From the NCBI RefSeq assembly GCF_020535545.1, contig NZ_CP084752.1:2029501-2093500 (forward strand): a stretch of 64,000 bases of DNA, in the 5' to 3' direction. Origin of the DNA: Roseateles sp. XES5. GTDB taxonomy: Bacteria > Pseudomonadota > Alphaproteobacteria > Rhizobiales > Rhizobiaceae. Positions 8,260 through 20,932 of the stretch are shown piece by piece. Made by a program: the position numbers and the translations under genes. Numbering within the stretch: position 1 is the stretch's first letter; the number at the start of each line of letters is the position of its first letter. The notes under the pieces were generated by a model. That model worked only from the letters and a program-made list of their open reading frames with translations, was not told the DNA's origin and did not search any database.

Positions 8260-10101
8260 ATGGCAGCGATCTCCTCCCCGGCGGCCAACGGCAAGGCCTA
8301 TGATTATGTGGACCACTCCTTCGACGTGATCGTCGTCGGCGCCGGCGGCGCGGGTCTTCGCGCCACGCTCGGCATGGCCGAGCAGGGCCTCAAGACGGCC
8401 TGCATCACTAAGGTCTTCCCGACGCGCTCGCACACCGTCGCCGCGCAGGGCGGCATCGCGGCCTCGCTGCAGAACATGACGCCGGACAGCTGGCAGTGGC
8501 ACCTCTACGATACCGTCAAGGGTTCCGACTGGCTCGGCGACGTCGACGCCATGCAGTATCTCGCCATGGAAGCGCCGAAGGCGGTCTATGAGTTGGAGCA
8601 TTACGGCGTGCCCTTCTCGCGCAATGCCGAAGGCAAGATCTATCAGCGCCCGTTCGGCGGCCACATGCAGAACTACGGCGAAGGCCCGCCGGTGCAGCGC
8701 ACCTGCGCCGCCGCCGACCGTACCGGCCATGCCATCCTGCACACGCTCTACGGCCAGTCACTGCGCAACAACGCCGAATTCTTCATCGAGTATTTCGCGC
8801 TCGACCTGATCATGTCGGCCGACGGCCGCTGCACGGGCGTCGTCGCCTGGAACCTCGATGACGGCACGATCCATCGCTTCGCCGCCAAGATGGTGGTGCT
8901 GGCGACCGGCGGTTATGGCCGCGCCTATTTCTCCGCCACGTCGGCACACACCTGCACGGGCGACGGCGGCGGCATGATCGCCCGCGCCGGCATCCCGCTG
9001 GAAGACATGGAGTTCTGGCAGTTCCACCCCACCGGCGTGGCCGGCGCGGGCGTGCTGCTGACCGAGGGCTGCCGCGGTGAGGGCGCCATCCTGCGCAATG
9101 CCAATGGCGAGCGCTTCATGGAGCGCTATGCGCCCACCCTGAAGGATCTGGCGCCGCGTGACTTCGTCTCGCGCTCCATGACGATGGAAATCCGCGAAGG
9201 CCGCGGCGTCGGCAAGAACAAGGACCACATCTTCCTGCATCTCGACCATCTCGATCCGGCCGTGCTGCACGAGCGCCTGCCGGGCATTTCCGAGAGCGCG
9301 AAGATCTTCGCCGGCGTCGACGTGACGCGCGAGCCGATCCCGGTCCTGCCGACCGTCCACTACAACATGGGCGGCATTCCGACGAACTATTGGGGCGAAG
9401 TGCTGAACGCCGACAGCCAGAACCCGGAGCGCATCGCGCCCGGCCTGATGGCGGTGGGCGAAGCCGGCTGCGTGTCGGTGCATGGCGCCAACCGCCTGGG
9501 CACCAACTCGCTGCTGGACCTGGTGGTGTTCGGCCGCGCCGCCGGCATCCGCGCCGGCCAGGTCATCGACCGCAACGCGGCGATCCCGGCGCTCGACATC
9601 GCCGCCTGCGACAAGATCATGGACCGCTTCGATCGCCTGCGGAACGCCAAGGGCGGCACGCCGACGGCGATCCTGCGCGACAAGATGCAGCGCACCATGC
9701 AGGAAGACGCCGCCGTGTTCCGCACGCAGGAATCGCTGGAAAGCGGCTGCAAGCGCATGACCGCGATCTGGAAGGAACTGCCCGACATCAAGGTCACCGA
9801 CCGCTCGATGATCTGGAACTCCGACCTCGTCGAGACGCTGGAGCTGGAAAACCTGATGGCCAACGCCATCACGACCGTCTACGGCGCCGAAGCCCGCAAG
9901 GAGAGCCGCGGCTCGCATGCCCGCGAGGACTATGCGACCGGCCCGCTCGGCGGCCGCGACGACGTCAACTGGCGCAAGCACACGCTGTCCTGGGTGAACG
10001 AGGCGGGCGACGTCACGCTCGACTACCGCCCGGTGCACACCGACCTCATCGCCGACGGGATCGATCCCAAGAAGATCGAGCCCAAGGCCCGCGTCTACTG
10101 A
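8260..10101 (+). CDS. sdhA: Succinate dehydrogenase flavoprotein subunit (mosaic sequence)
   Basis: Oxidises succinate to fumarate with covalent FAD and passes electrons to SdhB. The 613-residue protein has the dinucleotide motif GAGGAG at 27-32, the FAD-linking H58 in [10 protein letters not shown], and the substrate-binding and capping segments of the family. Most of it is rhizobial in type, but about 232-306 ([35 protein letters not shown]) and a shorter piece near 403-433 ([12 protein letters not shown]) read like Burkholderiales SdhA. Catalytic residues are kept and the frame is open, so the product should work if the sequence is real. Confidence 0.93.
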   Translation: MAAISSPAANGKAYDYVDHSFDVIVVGAGGAGLRATLGMAEQGLKTACITKVFPTRSHTVAAQGGIAASLQNMTPDSWQWHLYDTVKGSDWLGDVDAMQYLAMEAPKAVYELEHYGVPFSRNAEGKIYQRPFGGHMQNYGEGPPVQRTCAAADRTGHAILHTLYGQSLRNNAEFFIEYFALDLIMSADGRCTGVVAWNLDDGTIHRFAAKMVVLATGGYGRAYFSATSAHTCTGDGGGMIARAGIPLEDMEFWQFHPTGVAGAGVLLTEGCRGEGAILRNANGERFMERYAPTLKDLAPRDFVSRSMTMEIREGRGVGKNKDHIFLHLDHLDPAVLHERLPGISESAKIFAGVDVTREPIPVLPTVHYNMGGIPTNYWGEVLNADSQNPERIAPGLMAVGEAGCVSVHGANRLGTNSLLDLVVFGRAAGIRAGQVIDRNAAIPALDIAACDKIMDRFDRLRNAKGGTPTAILRDKMQRTMQEDAAVFRTQESLESGCKRMTAIWKELPDIKVTDRSMIWNSDLVETLELENLMANAITTVYGAEARKESRGSHAREDYATGPLGGRDDVNWRKHTLSWVNEAGDVTLDYRPVHTDLIADGIDPKKIEPKARVY

Positions 10102-10119
10102 GCCCGAGGAGAACAGGAC

Positions 10120-10899
10120 ATGGTTGAACTCGCTCTCCCGAAAAACTCGCAGATGACCGAGGGCAAGGTCTGGCCGAAGCCGGCCGGCGCCACCAACACC
10201 CGCGAGTTCCGCATCTACCGCTGGAACCCGGACGACGGGAAGAACCCCTCGATCGACACCTTCTACATCGACGTCGACGATTGCGGCCCGATGGTTCTCG
10301 ATGCGCTTCTTTACATCAAGAACAAGATCGACCCGACGCTGACGCTGCGCCGCTCCTGCCGCGAAGGCATCTGCGGCTCCTGCGCCATGAACATCGACGG
10401 CACCAACACGCTCGCCTGCACCAAGGGCATGGACGAGGTGAAGGGCACCGTGAAGGTCTATCCGCTGCCGCATATGCCGGTGGTGAAGGACCTCGTTCCC
10501 GACCTCACCAACTTCTATGCCCAGCATCGCTCCATCGAGCCGTGGCTGAAGACGGTGTCGCCGACGCCGGCCAAGGAGTGGAAGCAGAGCCATGAGGACC
10601 GCCTCAAGCTCGACGGCCTCTACGAGTGCATACTGTGCGCCTGCTGCTCGACGTCCTGTCCGAGCTATTGGTGGAACGGCGACCGCTACCTCGGCCCCGC
10701 CGTGCTGCTGCAGGCCTATCGCTGGCTCATCGACAGCCGCGACGAAGCGACGGGCGAACGCCTCGACAATCTCGAGGATCCCTTCCGCCTCTATCGCTGC
10801 CATACGATCATGAACTGCGCCCAGGCCTGCCCGAAGGGTCTCAATCCGGCCAAGGCGATCGGTGAAATCAAGAAGATGCTGGTCGAGCGCCGTCTCTGA
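10120..10899 (+). CDS. sdhB: Succinate dehydrogenase iron-sulfur subunit
   Basis: Carries electrons from SdhA to the quinone site through three clusters. The 259-residue protein shows the [2Fe-2S] cysteines C80, C85, C88 and C100 and, in the C-terminal half, the C170-x2-C173-x2-C176 and C180 set plus C227, C233 and C237 that bind the [4Fe-4S] and [3Fe-4S] clusters. The sequence looks rhizobial throughout, unlike sdhA. It ends the sdh operon; a strong terminator lies 35 bp downstream. Confidence 0.95.
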   Translation: MVELALPKNSQMTEGKVWPKPAGATNTREFRIYRWNPDDGKNPSIDTFYIDVDDCGPMVLDALLYIKNKIDPTLTLRRSCREGICGSCAMNIDGTNTLACTKGMDEVKGTVKVYPLPHMPVVKDLVPDLTNFYAQHRSIEPWLKTVSPTPAKEWKQSHEDRLKLDGLYECILCACCSTSCPSYWWNGDRYLGPAVLLQAYRWLIDSRDEATGERLDNLEDPFRLYRCHTIMNCAQACPKGLNPAKAIGEIKKMLVERRL

Positions 10900-10933
10900 C
10901 CTACATAATCACCGTTCACGAAACGTGAGGAGG

Positions 10934-10962
10934 CGGCCTGAGCAATCAGGCCGTTTCGTCTT
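10934..10962 (+). terminator. Rho-independent terminator after sdhB
   Basis: An 8-bp perfect stem CGGCCTGA/TCAGGCCG with a GCAA loop, followed by TTTCGTCTT. Position fits the end of the sdhCDAB transcript. Confidence 0.8.
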
Positions 10963-11042
10963 GATTCATGCGGGCGATTCACGTTAATTCGGCGGGAATT
11001 GCTGCATGGCAGCAGTAACGGGCAGAGATCGGGAGTATCGAC

Positions 11043-11588
11043 ATGCGGATTCATCATGTGGCAGGCGGGCTGATGATGGCGCTTGCTCTGGCAGGTTGCC
11101 AGCGAACCTCCTCGATGGACAGCGTCAATACGCAGCAGAACCTCACGCCGCTCGAGGCGCAGCCGATCGGTACTGTCTCGTCCAGCCAGCTTCCCGACCC
11201 GACGACCGACACGACCAGTCAGTTCCCGGAAAAGCCGGCGACCGACACGGCCATGGCAACCGGCACTGGCACGGCGGGTACGGGCGATGCGGCCGCCGCC
11301 GGCGCGCTCGACGTCAAGAAGGAAGGCATGGTCGGCAACTGGCGCGTGGCGAATGGCGCTTCCTCCTGCGACATGTTCCTGACGCTCACCAATCTCGGCA
11401 GCGGGTCGCGCGGCGGCACGCGCGGCTGCGCGGGCGAGCTTACCACGATGGGATCCTGGGAAGTGGCCGGCAAGCAGGTCATCCTGAAGGACCGCAACGG
11501 CAATCCCATCGCCCGCCTCTACAAGACGGCCGATACGCGTTTCGACGGTTCGACCAATTCCGGCCAGCCCGTCAGCCTTTCGCGCTGA
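11043..11588 (+). CDS. Omp19-like lipoprotein, AprI/Inh protease-inhibitor family
   Basis: A 181-residue lipoprotein. The signal peptide ends in the lipobox LALAGC, so C19 would be lipidated. A Thr/Ala/Gly-rich low-complexity linker (about 22-88) leads to a C-terminal domain (about 90-181) with [19 protein letters not shown], a cysteine pair and the [11 protein letters not shown] strand typical of the Inh/AprI beta-barrel, the fold of Brucella Omp19. Omp19 is an outer-membrane lipoprotein that inhibits proteases; the same role is inferred here. It stands alone behind the sdh terminator and 33 bp before zapE. Confidence 0.82.
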   Translation: MRIHHVAGGLMMALALAGCQRTSSMDSVNTQQNLTPLEAQPIGTVSSSQLPDPTTDTTSQFPEKPATDTAMATGTGTAGTGDAAAAGALDVKKEGMVGNWRVANGASSCDMFLTLTNLGSGSRGGTRGCAGELTTMGSWEVAGKQVILKDRNGNPIARLYKTADTRFDGSTNSGQPVSLSR

Positions 11589-11621
11589 TCTTCTCCGATA
11601 CGACACGGATAATAGCCGCCC

Positions 11622-12815
11622 ATGGGCAAGGACTGGGACAGCGGATCGACACATCCGGACCATGGCGTTTCGGATAGGCTGCAAGCCCTTGTCGCCAGTG
11701 GCGAACTGAAGCCGGACCCGGCCCAGAAGGCGATGGCGGCGCGTTTCGACCGCCTGCTGCTCGATCTCCATGCCCAACGGCCGGTGCGCAAATCCAGCGC
11801 GCTCGGCTGGCTGTTCGCCTCCCGCAAGCCCGAGACCGTCAGCGCCCCCAAGGGGCTCTACCTCTTTGGCGGCGTCGGGCGCGGCAAGACCATGCTGATG
11901 GACATGTTCTTCGATCTGGCGCGCGTGAAGCGCAAGCGCCGGGCGCATTTCCACGAATTCATGGCCGATGTGCATGATCGCATCCACAAGCATCGCCAGA
12001 AGCTGAAGGCGGGCGAGACGAAACAGGCCGATCCGGTGCCGCCGGTGGCGGCCAGCCTGGTCGAGGAAGCGCGGCTCCTGTGCTTCGACGAGTTTTCCGT
12101 GACGGACATCGCCGATGCGATGATCCTGTCGCGCCTCTTCGGCGAACTCTTCCAGCGCGGCTGCATTCTCGTCGCGACCTCGAATGTCGAGCCGGACAAT
12201 CTCTACAAGGATGGCCTCAACCGCGGCCTCTTCCTGCCCTTCGTCGATCTCCTCAAACAGTATGTCGAGATCGTGCCGCTGGATTCCCTGACGGACTACC
12301 GCATGGAGAAGGATAGCGGATTGCCGGTCTTCCGCTATCCGCTCGGCGAGGCGGCGGACATGGCACTGGATGCGGCCTGGCGGCGCGAGACGCTGGGCCA
12401 GCCCGTCACAGCGCAGACGATCTCCTTCCGCGGCCGGAGCATTGGCGTGCCGCAGGCTGCGGGGCGCGTTGCGCGTTTCTCCTTCGCCGATCTCTGCGAG
12501 AAGCCGCTGGGCGCGGCGGACTATCTCGAAATCCTTGCGCATTACGACACGCTTTTCGTCGATCACATTCCCTTCCTGGGGGCGGAGAAGCGCAACGAGA
12601 CGAAGCGCTTCATCAATCTCATCGATACGATCTACGACCATCGGGCGCGGCTCTTCGCCTCCGCCGCCGCTGCCCCGGAAGGGTTGCTGGTAACGCGCAA
12701 GGGCACGGAAGGCTTCGAGTTCGACCGGACGGTCTCGCGCCTCATCGAAATCCGCAGCACGGAATATCTTGCCGACCACACGGCCCGTTACACCAGGGAC
12801 GTGACGGAAGCATGA
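11622..12815 (+). CDS. zapE: AFG1-like cell division ATPase ZapE
   Basis: A 397-residue P-loop ATPase with Walker A GGVGRGKT at 83-90, Walker B LLCFDEF at 152-158, sensor motif VATSNVEPDNLY and arginine-finger region of the AFG1/ZapE family. In Escherichia coli ZapE acts on the Z-ring during constriction; mitochondrial AFG1/LACE1 handles respiratory-chain subunits. In rhizobia the gene is typically next to mdh and sdh, as here, which fits a link with respiratory membrane complexes. It is followed by an 11-bp stem palindrome and then mdh. Confidence 0.9.
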   Translation: MGKDWDSGSTHPDHGVSDRLQALVASGELKPDPAQKAMAARFDRLLLDLHAQRPVRKSSALGWLFASRKPETVSAPKGLYLFGGVGRGKTMLMDMFFDLARVKRKRRAHFHEFMADVHDRIHKHRQKLKAGETKQADPVPPVAASLVEEARLLCFDEFSVTDIADAMILSRLFGELFQRGCILVATSNVEPDNLYKDGLNRGLFLPFVDLLKQYVEIVPLDSLTDYRMEKDSGLPVFRYPLGEAADMALDAAWRRETLGQPVTAQTISFRGRSIGVPQAAGRVARFSFADLCEKPLGAADYLEILAHYDTLFVDHIPFLGAEKRNETKRFINLIDTIYDHRARLFASAAAAPEGLLVTRKGTEGFEFDRTVSRLIEIRSTEYLADHTARYTRDVTEA

Positions 12816-12818
12816 CGG

Positions 12819-12846
12819 AAATTCTTACGTTTACGTAAGAATTTTT
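12819..12846 (+). promoter_or_regulatory. Palindrome between zapE and mdh (operator or terminator)
   Basis: An 11-bp perfect inverted repeat AAATTCTTACG/CGTAAGAATTT with a TTTA centre, starting almost at the zapE stop and followed by only two more T. The core TTACGTTTACGTAA resembles the operators of MerR-family regulators of branched-chain amino-acid and fatty-acid catabolism (LiuR-type). It could equally act as a weak terminator for zapE. Both readings are inference. Confidence 0.5.
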
Positions 12847-12960
12847 ACATCTAACCGATTGAAAACCTTCAGTCCAAAAGTATGTGTTGAATTTTTAACC
12901 CAGGAAGCGTAAGCCCTTGCGCCGAAAGGTCCCGCAATTGCGACATTGGGGACCTGTTGA

Positions 12961-13944
<984 letters not shown>

Positions 13945-13970
13945 TCCGGTAGCCAGACAGGATTTTCCCG

Positions 13971-15164
<1,194 letters not shown>

Positions 15165-15181
15165 CCGAAGGACCAGACCTC

Positions 15182-16084
15182 ATGTCGATTCTCGTCAACA
15201 AGAACACCAAGGTCCTCGTTCAGGGCCTGACCGGCAAGACCGGCACCTTCCATACCGAACAGGCGCTCGCCTATTACGGCACGCAGATGGTCGGCGGCAT
15301 CCACCCGAAGAAGGGTGGCGAAACCTGGACCGGTTCCAAGGGCGAAACCCTGCCGATCTTCGCTTCGGTTGCCGAAGGCCGTGAAAAGACCGGCGCGGAC
15401 GCATCCGTGATCTATGTTCCGCCGGCAGGCGCCGCGGACGCGATCATCGAGGCGATCGAAGCCGAGATCCCGTTCATCACCTGCATCACCGAAGGCATCC
15501 CGGTTGCCGACATGGTGCGCGTCAAGGCCCGCCTCGACCGCTCCTCCTCGCGCCTGCTCGGCCCGAACTGCCCCGGCATCCTGACGCCGGAAGAATGCAA
15601 GATCGGCATCATGCCGGGTTCGATCTTCCGCAAGGGCTCGGTCGGCATCGTCTCGCGCTCGGGCACGCTGACCTATGAGGCCGTGTTCCAGACCTCCAAC
15701 GAAGGCCTTGGCCAGACGACGGCCGTCGGCATCGGCGGCGACCCGGTCAAGGGCACCGAGTTCATCGACGTCTTGGAGATGTTCCTGGCCGACGAAGCCA
15801 CGACCTCCATCATCATGATCGGCGAAATCGGCGGTTCGGCCGAAGAAGATGCGGCGCAGTTCCTCATCGACGAAGCCAAGAAGGGCCGCAAGAAGCCGAT
15901 GGCCGGCTTCATCGCTGGCCGTACGGCGCCGAAGGGCCGCACCATGGGCCACGCCGGCGCCGTCGTTTCCGGCGGCAAGGGCGATGCGGAATCCAAGATC
16001 GCGGCGATGGAAGCGGCGGGCATCCGCGTTTCGCCTTCGCCGGCACGCCTCGGCAAGACCCTCGTCGAAGTCCTCAAGGGCTGA
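15182..16084 (+). CDS. sucD: Succinyl-CoA ligase alpha subunit
   Basis: Binds CoA and carries the phosphohistidine of succinyl-CoA synthetase. The 300-residue protein has the CoA-binding N-terminus [16 protein letters not shown], the GPNCPGI motif at 127-133, the power-helix region [10 protein letters not shown] and the active-site H257 in [10 protein letters not shown]. Rhizobial in type throughout. It starts 17 bp after sucC and ends before a GC hairpin in the 143-bp gap to sucA. Confidence 0.96.
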   Translation: MSILVNKNTKVLVQGLTGKTGTFHTEQALAYYGTQMVGGIHPKKGGETWTGSKGETLPIFASVAEGREKTGADASVIYVPPAGAADAIIEAIEAEIPFITCITEGIPVADMVRVKARLDRSSSRLLGPNCPGILTPEECKIGIMPGSIFRKGSVGIVSRSGTLTYEAVFQTSNEGLGQTTAVGIGGDPVKGTEFIDVLEMFLADEATTSIIMIGEIGGSAEEDAAQFLIDEAKKGRKKPMAGFIAGRTAPKGRTMGHAGAVVSGGKGDAESKIAAMEAAGIRVSPSPARLGKTLVEVLKG

Positions 16085-16100
16085 GAAACGAAACTGGATG

Positions 16101-16120
16101 GGCCGGCTGAAATGCCGGCC
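16101..16120 (+). promoter_or_regulatory. Intercistronic hairpin between sucD and sucA
   Basis: A perfect 7-bp stem GGCCGGC/GCCGGCC with a TGAAAT loop, 16 bp after the sucD stop. There is no T tract, so it looks more like a processing or stability element than a full terminator. The remaining approximately 107 bp up to sucA hold no further gene. Confidence 0.4.
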
Positions 16121-16227
16121 GATCCGTCTCTTCCCGGCGCGCAGCGACAGCGGCGCCGGGCGGCAAGCCGGGGAAAGCCCGGTCAACACGATCGTTCGGG
16201 AGGCGGGCGCGGCGCCCGCAAAACACC

Positions 16228-19224
16228 ATGGCACGGCAAGACGCCAACGAACAATTCCTGGCCACGTCCTTCCTCGACGGGGCGAACGCAGCCTATATCG
16301 AACAGCTCTACGCCAAGTACGAGGCGAACCCCGCCTCCGTCGGCGAGGAATGGCAGGCCTTCTTCAAGGCCCTCGAAGACCAGCCCTCCGACGTGATCAA
16401 GGCAGCCAAGGGCGCCTCGTGGAAGCGCGCGAACTGGCCCATCGCCGCCAACGGCGAACTCGTCTCGGCGCTCGACGGCAACTGGGGCGTCGTCGAGAAG
16501 GTGCTGGAGAAGAAGGTACAGGCAAAGGCCGAGGCCGCTGCCGCCCAGACCGGCACGCCCGTCAACCAGGCCGACGTCAACCAGGCGACGCGCGACTCGG
16601 TGCGCGCCATCATGATGATCCGCGCCTATCGCGCCCGCGGTCACCTGCATGCCAAACTCGACCCGCTCGGCCTTGCCGCCCCGGTCGAGGACTATAACGA
16701 GCTTTCGCCTTCGAACTACGGTTTCGAGGACAAGGATCTCGACCGCAAGATCTTCATCGACAACGTGCTCGGCCTCGAATACGCGACCGTGCGCGAAATG
16801 GTCGAAATCCTCGAGCGCACCTATTGCTCGACCATCGGCGTCGAGTTCATGCACATCTCCAACCCGGAAGAGAAGGGCTGGATCCAGGAACGCATCGAAG
16901 GCCCGGACAAGGGTGTCGACTTCACGCCCGAGGGCAAGAAGGCGATCCTGCAGAAGCTGATCGAGGCGGAAGGCTTCGAACAGTTCATCGACGTCAAGTA
17001 CAAGGGCACCAAGCGCTTCGGCCTCGACGGCGGCGAAGCGCTCATCCCGGCGCTGGAGCAGATCATCAAGCGCGGCGGCCAGATGGGCCTGAAGGAAATC
17101 GTGCTCGGCATGGCGCATCGCGGCCGCCTCAACGTTCTGACCAACGTGATGGCCAAGCCCCACCGCGCCGTCTTCCACGAGTTCAAGGGCGGCTCCTACG
17201 CGCCTGACGATGTGGAAGGCTCGGGCGACGTGAAGTACCACCTCGGCGCCTCCTCGGACCGCGAGTTCGACGGCAACAAGGTGCACCTGTCGCTGACCGC
17301 CAACCCTTCGCATCTCGAGATCGTCAACCCTGTCGTCATGGGCAAGGCCCGCGCCAAGCAGGACCAGATGGCGACCGTCTTCGAGGGCGACATCATCCCG
17401 CTGCGCGAGCGCGCAAAGGTCCTGCCGGTGCTGGTGCACGGCGATGCGGCCTTTGCCGGCCAGGGCGTCGTCGCCGAAATCCTCGGCCTTTCGGGTCTGC
17501 GCGGCCACCGCGTCGCCGGCACGGTGCATGTCATCATCAACAACCAGATCGGCTTCACCACGAACCCGGCCTTCTCGCGCTCCTCGCCTTATCCGTCGGA
17601 TGTGGCGAAGATGATCGAGGCGCCGATCTTCCATGTGAACGGCGACGACCCGGAAGCGGTGACCTATGCCGCCAAGGTCGCGACCGAATTCCGCATGACG
17701 TTCCACAAGCCGGTCGTGCTGGATATCTTCTGCTACCGTCGCTTCGGCCATAACGAAGGCGACGAGCCCGCGTTCACCCAGCCGAAGATGTACAAGGCGA
17801 TCCGCGCCCACAAGACGGTCGTCAATCTCTATGGCGCGCGCCTCATCGCCGAGGGCGTCATCAGCGAGGGCGAATTCGAGAAGATGAAGGCCGACTGGCG
17901 CGCCAATCTCGAAACCGAATTCGAGATCGGCCAGTCCTACAAGCCGAACAAGGCCGACTGGCTGGACGGCGCCTGGTCGGGTCTGCGCTCGGCCGACAAC
18001 CAGGACGAACAGCGCCGCGGCAAGACCTCGGTGCCGATGAAGCAGCTCAAGGAGATCGGCCGCAAGATCGCGACGATCCCGGAAGGCTTCAAGGCCCACA
18101 AGACGATCCAGCGGTTCATGGACAACCGCATGCAGATGGTCGAGACGGGCGAGGGCATCGACTGGGCGATGGGCGAAGCGCTCGCCTTCGGCACGCTCTG
18201 CGTCGAGGGCACCAAGATTCGCCTCTCCGGCCAGGACTGCGAACGCGGCACCTTCTCGCAGCGCCATTCGGTTCTCTACGATCAGGAGAGCGAAGACCGC
18301 TACATCCCGCTCGCCAACCTCTCGCCGACGCAGGCCCGCTATGAGGTCATCGACTCCATCCTGTCCGAAGAGGCGGTGCTGGGCTTCGAGTACGGCTATG
18401 CCAGCGCGGACCCGGGTGCCCTGACCATCTGGGAAGCCCAGTTCGGCGACTTCGTCAACGGCGCCCAGGTCGTGATCGACCAGTTCATCGCCTCCGGCGA
18501 AGTGAAGTGGGGCCGCTCCAACGGCCTGACCCTGATGCTGCCGCACGGCTACGAAGGCCAGGGCCCCGAGCACAGCTCGGCCCGCCTGGAGCGCTTCATG
18601 CAGCTGGCCGCCGACAACAATATGCAGGTGGTGCAGCCGACGACCGCGTCGCAGATCTTCCACCTGCTGCGTCGTCAGCAGCTGCGCATGTTCCGCAAGC
18701 CGCTGGTCATCATGACCCCGAAGTCGCTGCTGCGTAACAAGCGGGCGATCTCCTCGCTGTCGGAAATGGCGGGCGAAAGCTCGTTCCACCGCCTGCTGTG
18801 GGACGACGCCGAGGTCATCAAGGACGGCCCGATCAAGCTCCAGAAGGATGCCAAGATCCGCCGCGTCGTGATGTGCTCGGGCAAGGTCTATTACGACCTT
18901 CTGGAAGAGCGCGAGAAGCGCGGCATCGACGATGTCTATCTGCTGCGTCTGGAACAGCTCTATCCGTTCCCGGCCAAGGCGCTGATCAACGAGCTTTCGC
19001 GCTTCCGCAACGCCGAGATGGTCTGGTGCCAGGAAGAACCCAAGAACATGGGCGCCTGGGCCTTCATCGACCCCTATCTGGAATGGGTGCTGGCGCATAT
19101 CGACGCCAAGTACCAGCGCGTGCGCTACACCGGCCGTCCGGCCGCCGCCTCGCCGGCGACGGGCCTGATGTCCAAGCACCTCGCGCAGCTTGCCGCCTTC
19201 CTCGAGGACGCGCTGGGCGGTTGA
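16228..19224 (+). CDS. sucA: 2-oxoglutarate dehydrogenase E1 component (mosaic sequence)
   Basis: The thiamine-diphosphate-dependent decarboxylase of the 2-oxoglutarate dehydrogenase complex. The 998-residue protein has the N-terminal E2-binding segment ([20 protein letters not shown]), the HRGRLN and GDAAFAGQG motifs of the TPP site, and the transketolase-like C-terminal half ending in E1 signatures ([12 protein letters not shown]). Residues about 714-836 ([20 protein letters not shown] to [14 protein letters not shown]) match Burkholderiales SucA, after which rhizobial sequence resumes ([12 protein letters not shown]). The frame is intact. sucB follows after 53 bp. Confidence 0.95.
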   Translation: MARQDANEQFLATSFLDGANAAYIEQLYAKYEANPASVGEEWQAFFKALEDQPSDVIKAAKGASWKRANWPIAANGELVSALDGNWGVVEKVLEKKVQAKAEAAAAQTGTPVNQADVNQATRDSVRAIMMIRAYRARGHLHAKLDPLGLAAPVEDYNELSPSNYGFEDKDLDRKIFIDNVLGLEYATVREMVEILERTYCSTIGVEFMHISNPEEKGWIQERIEGPDKGVDFTPEGKKAILQKLIEAEGFEQFIDVKYKGTKRFGLDGGEALIPALEQIIKRGGQMGLKEIVLGMAHRGRLNVLTNVMAKPHRAVFHEFKGGSYAPDDVEGSGDVKYHLGASSDREFDGNKVHLSLTANPSHLEIVNPVVMGKARAKQDQMATVFEGDIIPLRERAKVLPVLVHGDAAFAGQGVVAEILGLSGLRGHRVAGTVHVIINNQIGFTTNPAFSRSSPYPSDVAKMIEAPIFHVNGDDPEAVTYAAKVATEFRMTFHKPVVLDIFCYRRFGHNEGDEPAFTQPKMYKAIRAHKTVVNLYGARLIAEGVISEGEFEKMKADWRANLETEFEIGQSYKPNKADWLDGAWSGLRSADNQDEQRRGKTSVPMKQLKEIGRKIATIPEGFKAHKTIQRFMDNRMQMVETGEGIDWAMGEALAFGTLCVEGTKIRLSGQDCERGTFSQRHSVLYDQESEDRYIPLANLSPTQARYEVIDSILSEEAVLGFEYGYASADPGALTIWEAQFGDFVNGAQVVIDQFIASGEVKWGRSNGLTLMLPHGYEGQGPEHSSARLERFMQLAADNNMQVVQPTTASQIFHLLRRQQLRMFRKPLVIMTPKSLLRNKRAISSLSEMAGESSFHRLLWDDAEVIKDGPIKLQKDAKIRRVVMCSGKVYYDLLEEREKRGIDDVYLLRLEQLYPFPAKALINELSRFRNAEMVWCQEEPKNMGAWAFIDPYLEWVLAHIDAKYQRVRYTGRPAAASPATGLMSKHLAQLAAFLEDALGG

Positions 19225-19277
19225 TCCGCCCGGCCCTATGTACTCACGACAAAGACACGAACAACGGAACTCAACTC

Positions 19278-20504
19278 ATGGCTACCGAAATCCGCGTCCC
19301 GACTTTGGGCGAATCCGTCAGTGAAGCGACCGTCGGCACCTGGTTCAAGAAGGTCGGCGATACCGTGAAGGCCGACGAGCCGCTCTGTGAGCTCGAAACC
19401 GACAAGGTGACGATCGAAGTACCGGCGCCGGCCTCCGGCGTTCTCGCCGAAATCACCGCCAATGCCGGCGACACCGTCGAGCCGGGCGGCCTGCTCGGCC
19501 AGATTTCCGCTGGCGCGTCCGCCGGCGCCGCCGCGCCGGCTGCCGCCGAGAAGGCTGTTGCCGCAGCGCCCGCCGCCGAAGCCAAGCCTGTCGCTGCCGC
19601 CGCCATGCCGGCCGCTCCGGCCGCCGCCAAGCTGCTCGCCGAAAACAAGCTTTCGGCCGATCAGGTCGACGGTTCCGGCAAGCGCGGCCAGGTTCTGAAG
19701 GGCGATGTCATCGCCGCTGTCGCCAAGGGCATCGCGGCGTCGGGCGCCGCTGCCGCCGAGCCGGTCAAGGTCGCTGCCCGCCCGGCGTCCTCCGAAGCCG
19801 ATGCGCCGCGCGAAGAGCGCGTGAAGATGACGCGCCTGCGCCAGACCATCGCCAAGCGCCTCAAGGATGCCCAGAACACCGCCGCCATGCTGACCACCTA
19901 CAACGAGGTGGACATGTCGGCCGTGATGGACCTGCGCAACCGCTACAAGGACCTCTTCGAGAAGAAGCATGGCGTCAAGCTCGGCTTCATGGGCTTCTTC
20001 ACCAAGGCCGTGACCCACGCGCTGAAGGAACTGCCCGCCGTCAACGCCGAGATCGACGGCACCGACATCATCTACAAGAACTACTGCCATGTCGGCGTCG
20101 CCGTCGGCACGGACAAGGGTCTCGTCGTTCCGGTCGTGCGCGATGCCGACCAGATGTCGATCGCCGAGATCGAGAAGGAAATCGGCCGCCTCGGCAAGGC
20201 CGCCCGTGACGGCGAGCTTTCCATGGCCGACATGCAGGGTGGCACCTTCACCATCTCGAACGGTGGCGTCTACGGCTCGCTGATGTCCTCGCCGATCCTG
20301 AATGCGCCGCAGTCGGGCATCCTCGGCATGCACAAGATCCAGGAGCGCCCGGTCGTTGTCGGCGGCCAGATCGTCATCCGCCCGATGATGTATCTCGCGC
20401 TCTCCTACGACCACCGCATCGTCGACGGCAAGGAAGCCGTGACCTTCCTCGTGCGCGTCAAGGACAGCCTGGAAGATCCGGAACGCCTCGTTCTCGATCT
20501 CTAA
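19278..20504 (+). CDS. sucB: Dihydrolipoamide succinyltransferase (2-oxoglutarate dehydrogenase E2)
   Basis: The core acyltransferase of the 2-oxoglutarate dehydrogenase complex. The 408-residue protein has one lipoyl domain (about 1-76) with K43 in ETDKVTIE as lipoylation site, an Ala/Pro-rich hinge (about 80-125), a peripheral-subunit-binding domain and a catalytic domain ending in SYDHRIVDG with H379 and D383. The ATG at 19278 is the family start; the same frame is open far upstream inside sucA but that part is not coding. Rhizobial in type. MAPEG follows 11 bp after the stop. Confidence 0.96.
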   Translation: MATEIRVPTLGESVSEATVGTWFKKVGDTVKADEPLCELETDKVTIEVPAPASGVLAEITANAGDTVEPGGLLGQISAGASAGAAAPAAAEKAVAAAPAAEAKPVAAAAMPAAPAAAKLLAENKLSADQVDGSGKRGQVLKGDVIAAVAKGIAASGAAAAEPVKVAARPASSEADAPREERVKMTRLRQTIAKRLKDAQNTAAMLTTYNEVDMSAVMDLRNRYKDLFEKKHGVKLGFMGFFTKAVTHALKELPAVNAEIDGTDIIYKNYCHVGVAVGTDKGLVVPVVRDADQMSIAEIEKEIGRLGKAARDGELSMADMQGGTFTISNGGVYGSLMSSPILNAPQSGILGMHKIQERPVVVGGQIVIRPMMYLALSYDHRIVDGKEAVTFLVRVKDSLEDPERLVLDL

Positions 20505-20515
20505 GGGAGGCATCG

Positions 20516-20923
20516 ATGGAGACGGCGGCGGCTTCGCCCATTCTCGTGCCGCTCGTTTTGAGCGTGGCGCTGCTCGTCTTCCATATCGCCCTTCAGGGCA
20601 TGCTTGCCACGCGGGAGCTCGGCTCCCAATGGAATGCCGGCCCGCGCGACGAGGCGCGGGAACCGAAAGGCATCCTCGCCGGACGCGCGGCCCGCGCGTC
20701 GGCCAATTTCCGCGAGACCTATCCCGGCTTCGTGGCGCTCGCGCTGGCGGTGGCCATCGCAAACGATCCATCGGGCTGGGACCTTGTCGGCGCATGGCTG
20801 TGGCTTGCCGCCCGGTTCGTCTATATTCCGCTCTATCTGGCGGGCATTCCCTATGTCCGATCGCTCGTCTGGCTCGTCGCGCTGGCAGGTCTTGCGATCA
20901 TGGCGGCCACCGTCGTCGTCTAG
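20516..20923 (+). CDS. MAPEG family membrane protein
   Basis: A 135-residue protein with about four hydrophobic helices and the MAPEG layout: FRETYPGFVALALAV after the first loop, then ARFVYIPLYLAGIPYVRSL. MAPEG proteins are membrane-associated enzymes of eicosanoid and glutathione metabolism in animals; bacterial members of this short type are uncharacterised. GGGAGG precedes the start. It sits between sucB and lpdA with four other small genes, all closely spaced, so it is probably cotranscribed with the TCA genes without an evident metabolic link. Confidence 0.82.
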   Translation: METAAASPILVPLVLSVALLVFHIALQGMLATRELGSQWNAGPRDEAREPKGILAGRAARASANFRETYPGFVALALAVAIANDPSGWDLVGAWLWLAARFVYIPLYLAGIPYVRSLVWLVALAGLAIMAATVVV

Positions 20924-20932
20924 GAGGCAGGC

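Noticed and set aside
8758..10803. A 681-codon frame antisense to sdhA and sdhB
   Set aside because: It spans two real genes and shows no domain; a by-product of GC-rich codon bias.
16183..19179. A 998-codon open frame antisense to sucA
   Set aside because: It mirrors sucA codon by codon, lacks any family motif and is Asp/His/Arg/Leu-rich as expected for the complement of a high-GC gene.
18798..19277. A long N-terminal extension of SucB reaching back into sucA
   Set aside because: It overlaps coding sequence of sucA and is unrelated to E2 proteins; the lipoyl domain begins at 19278.
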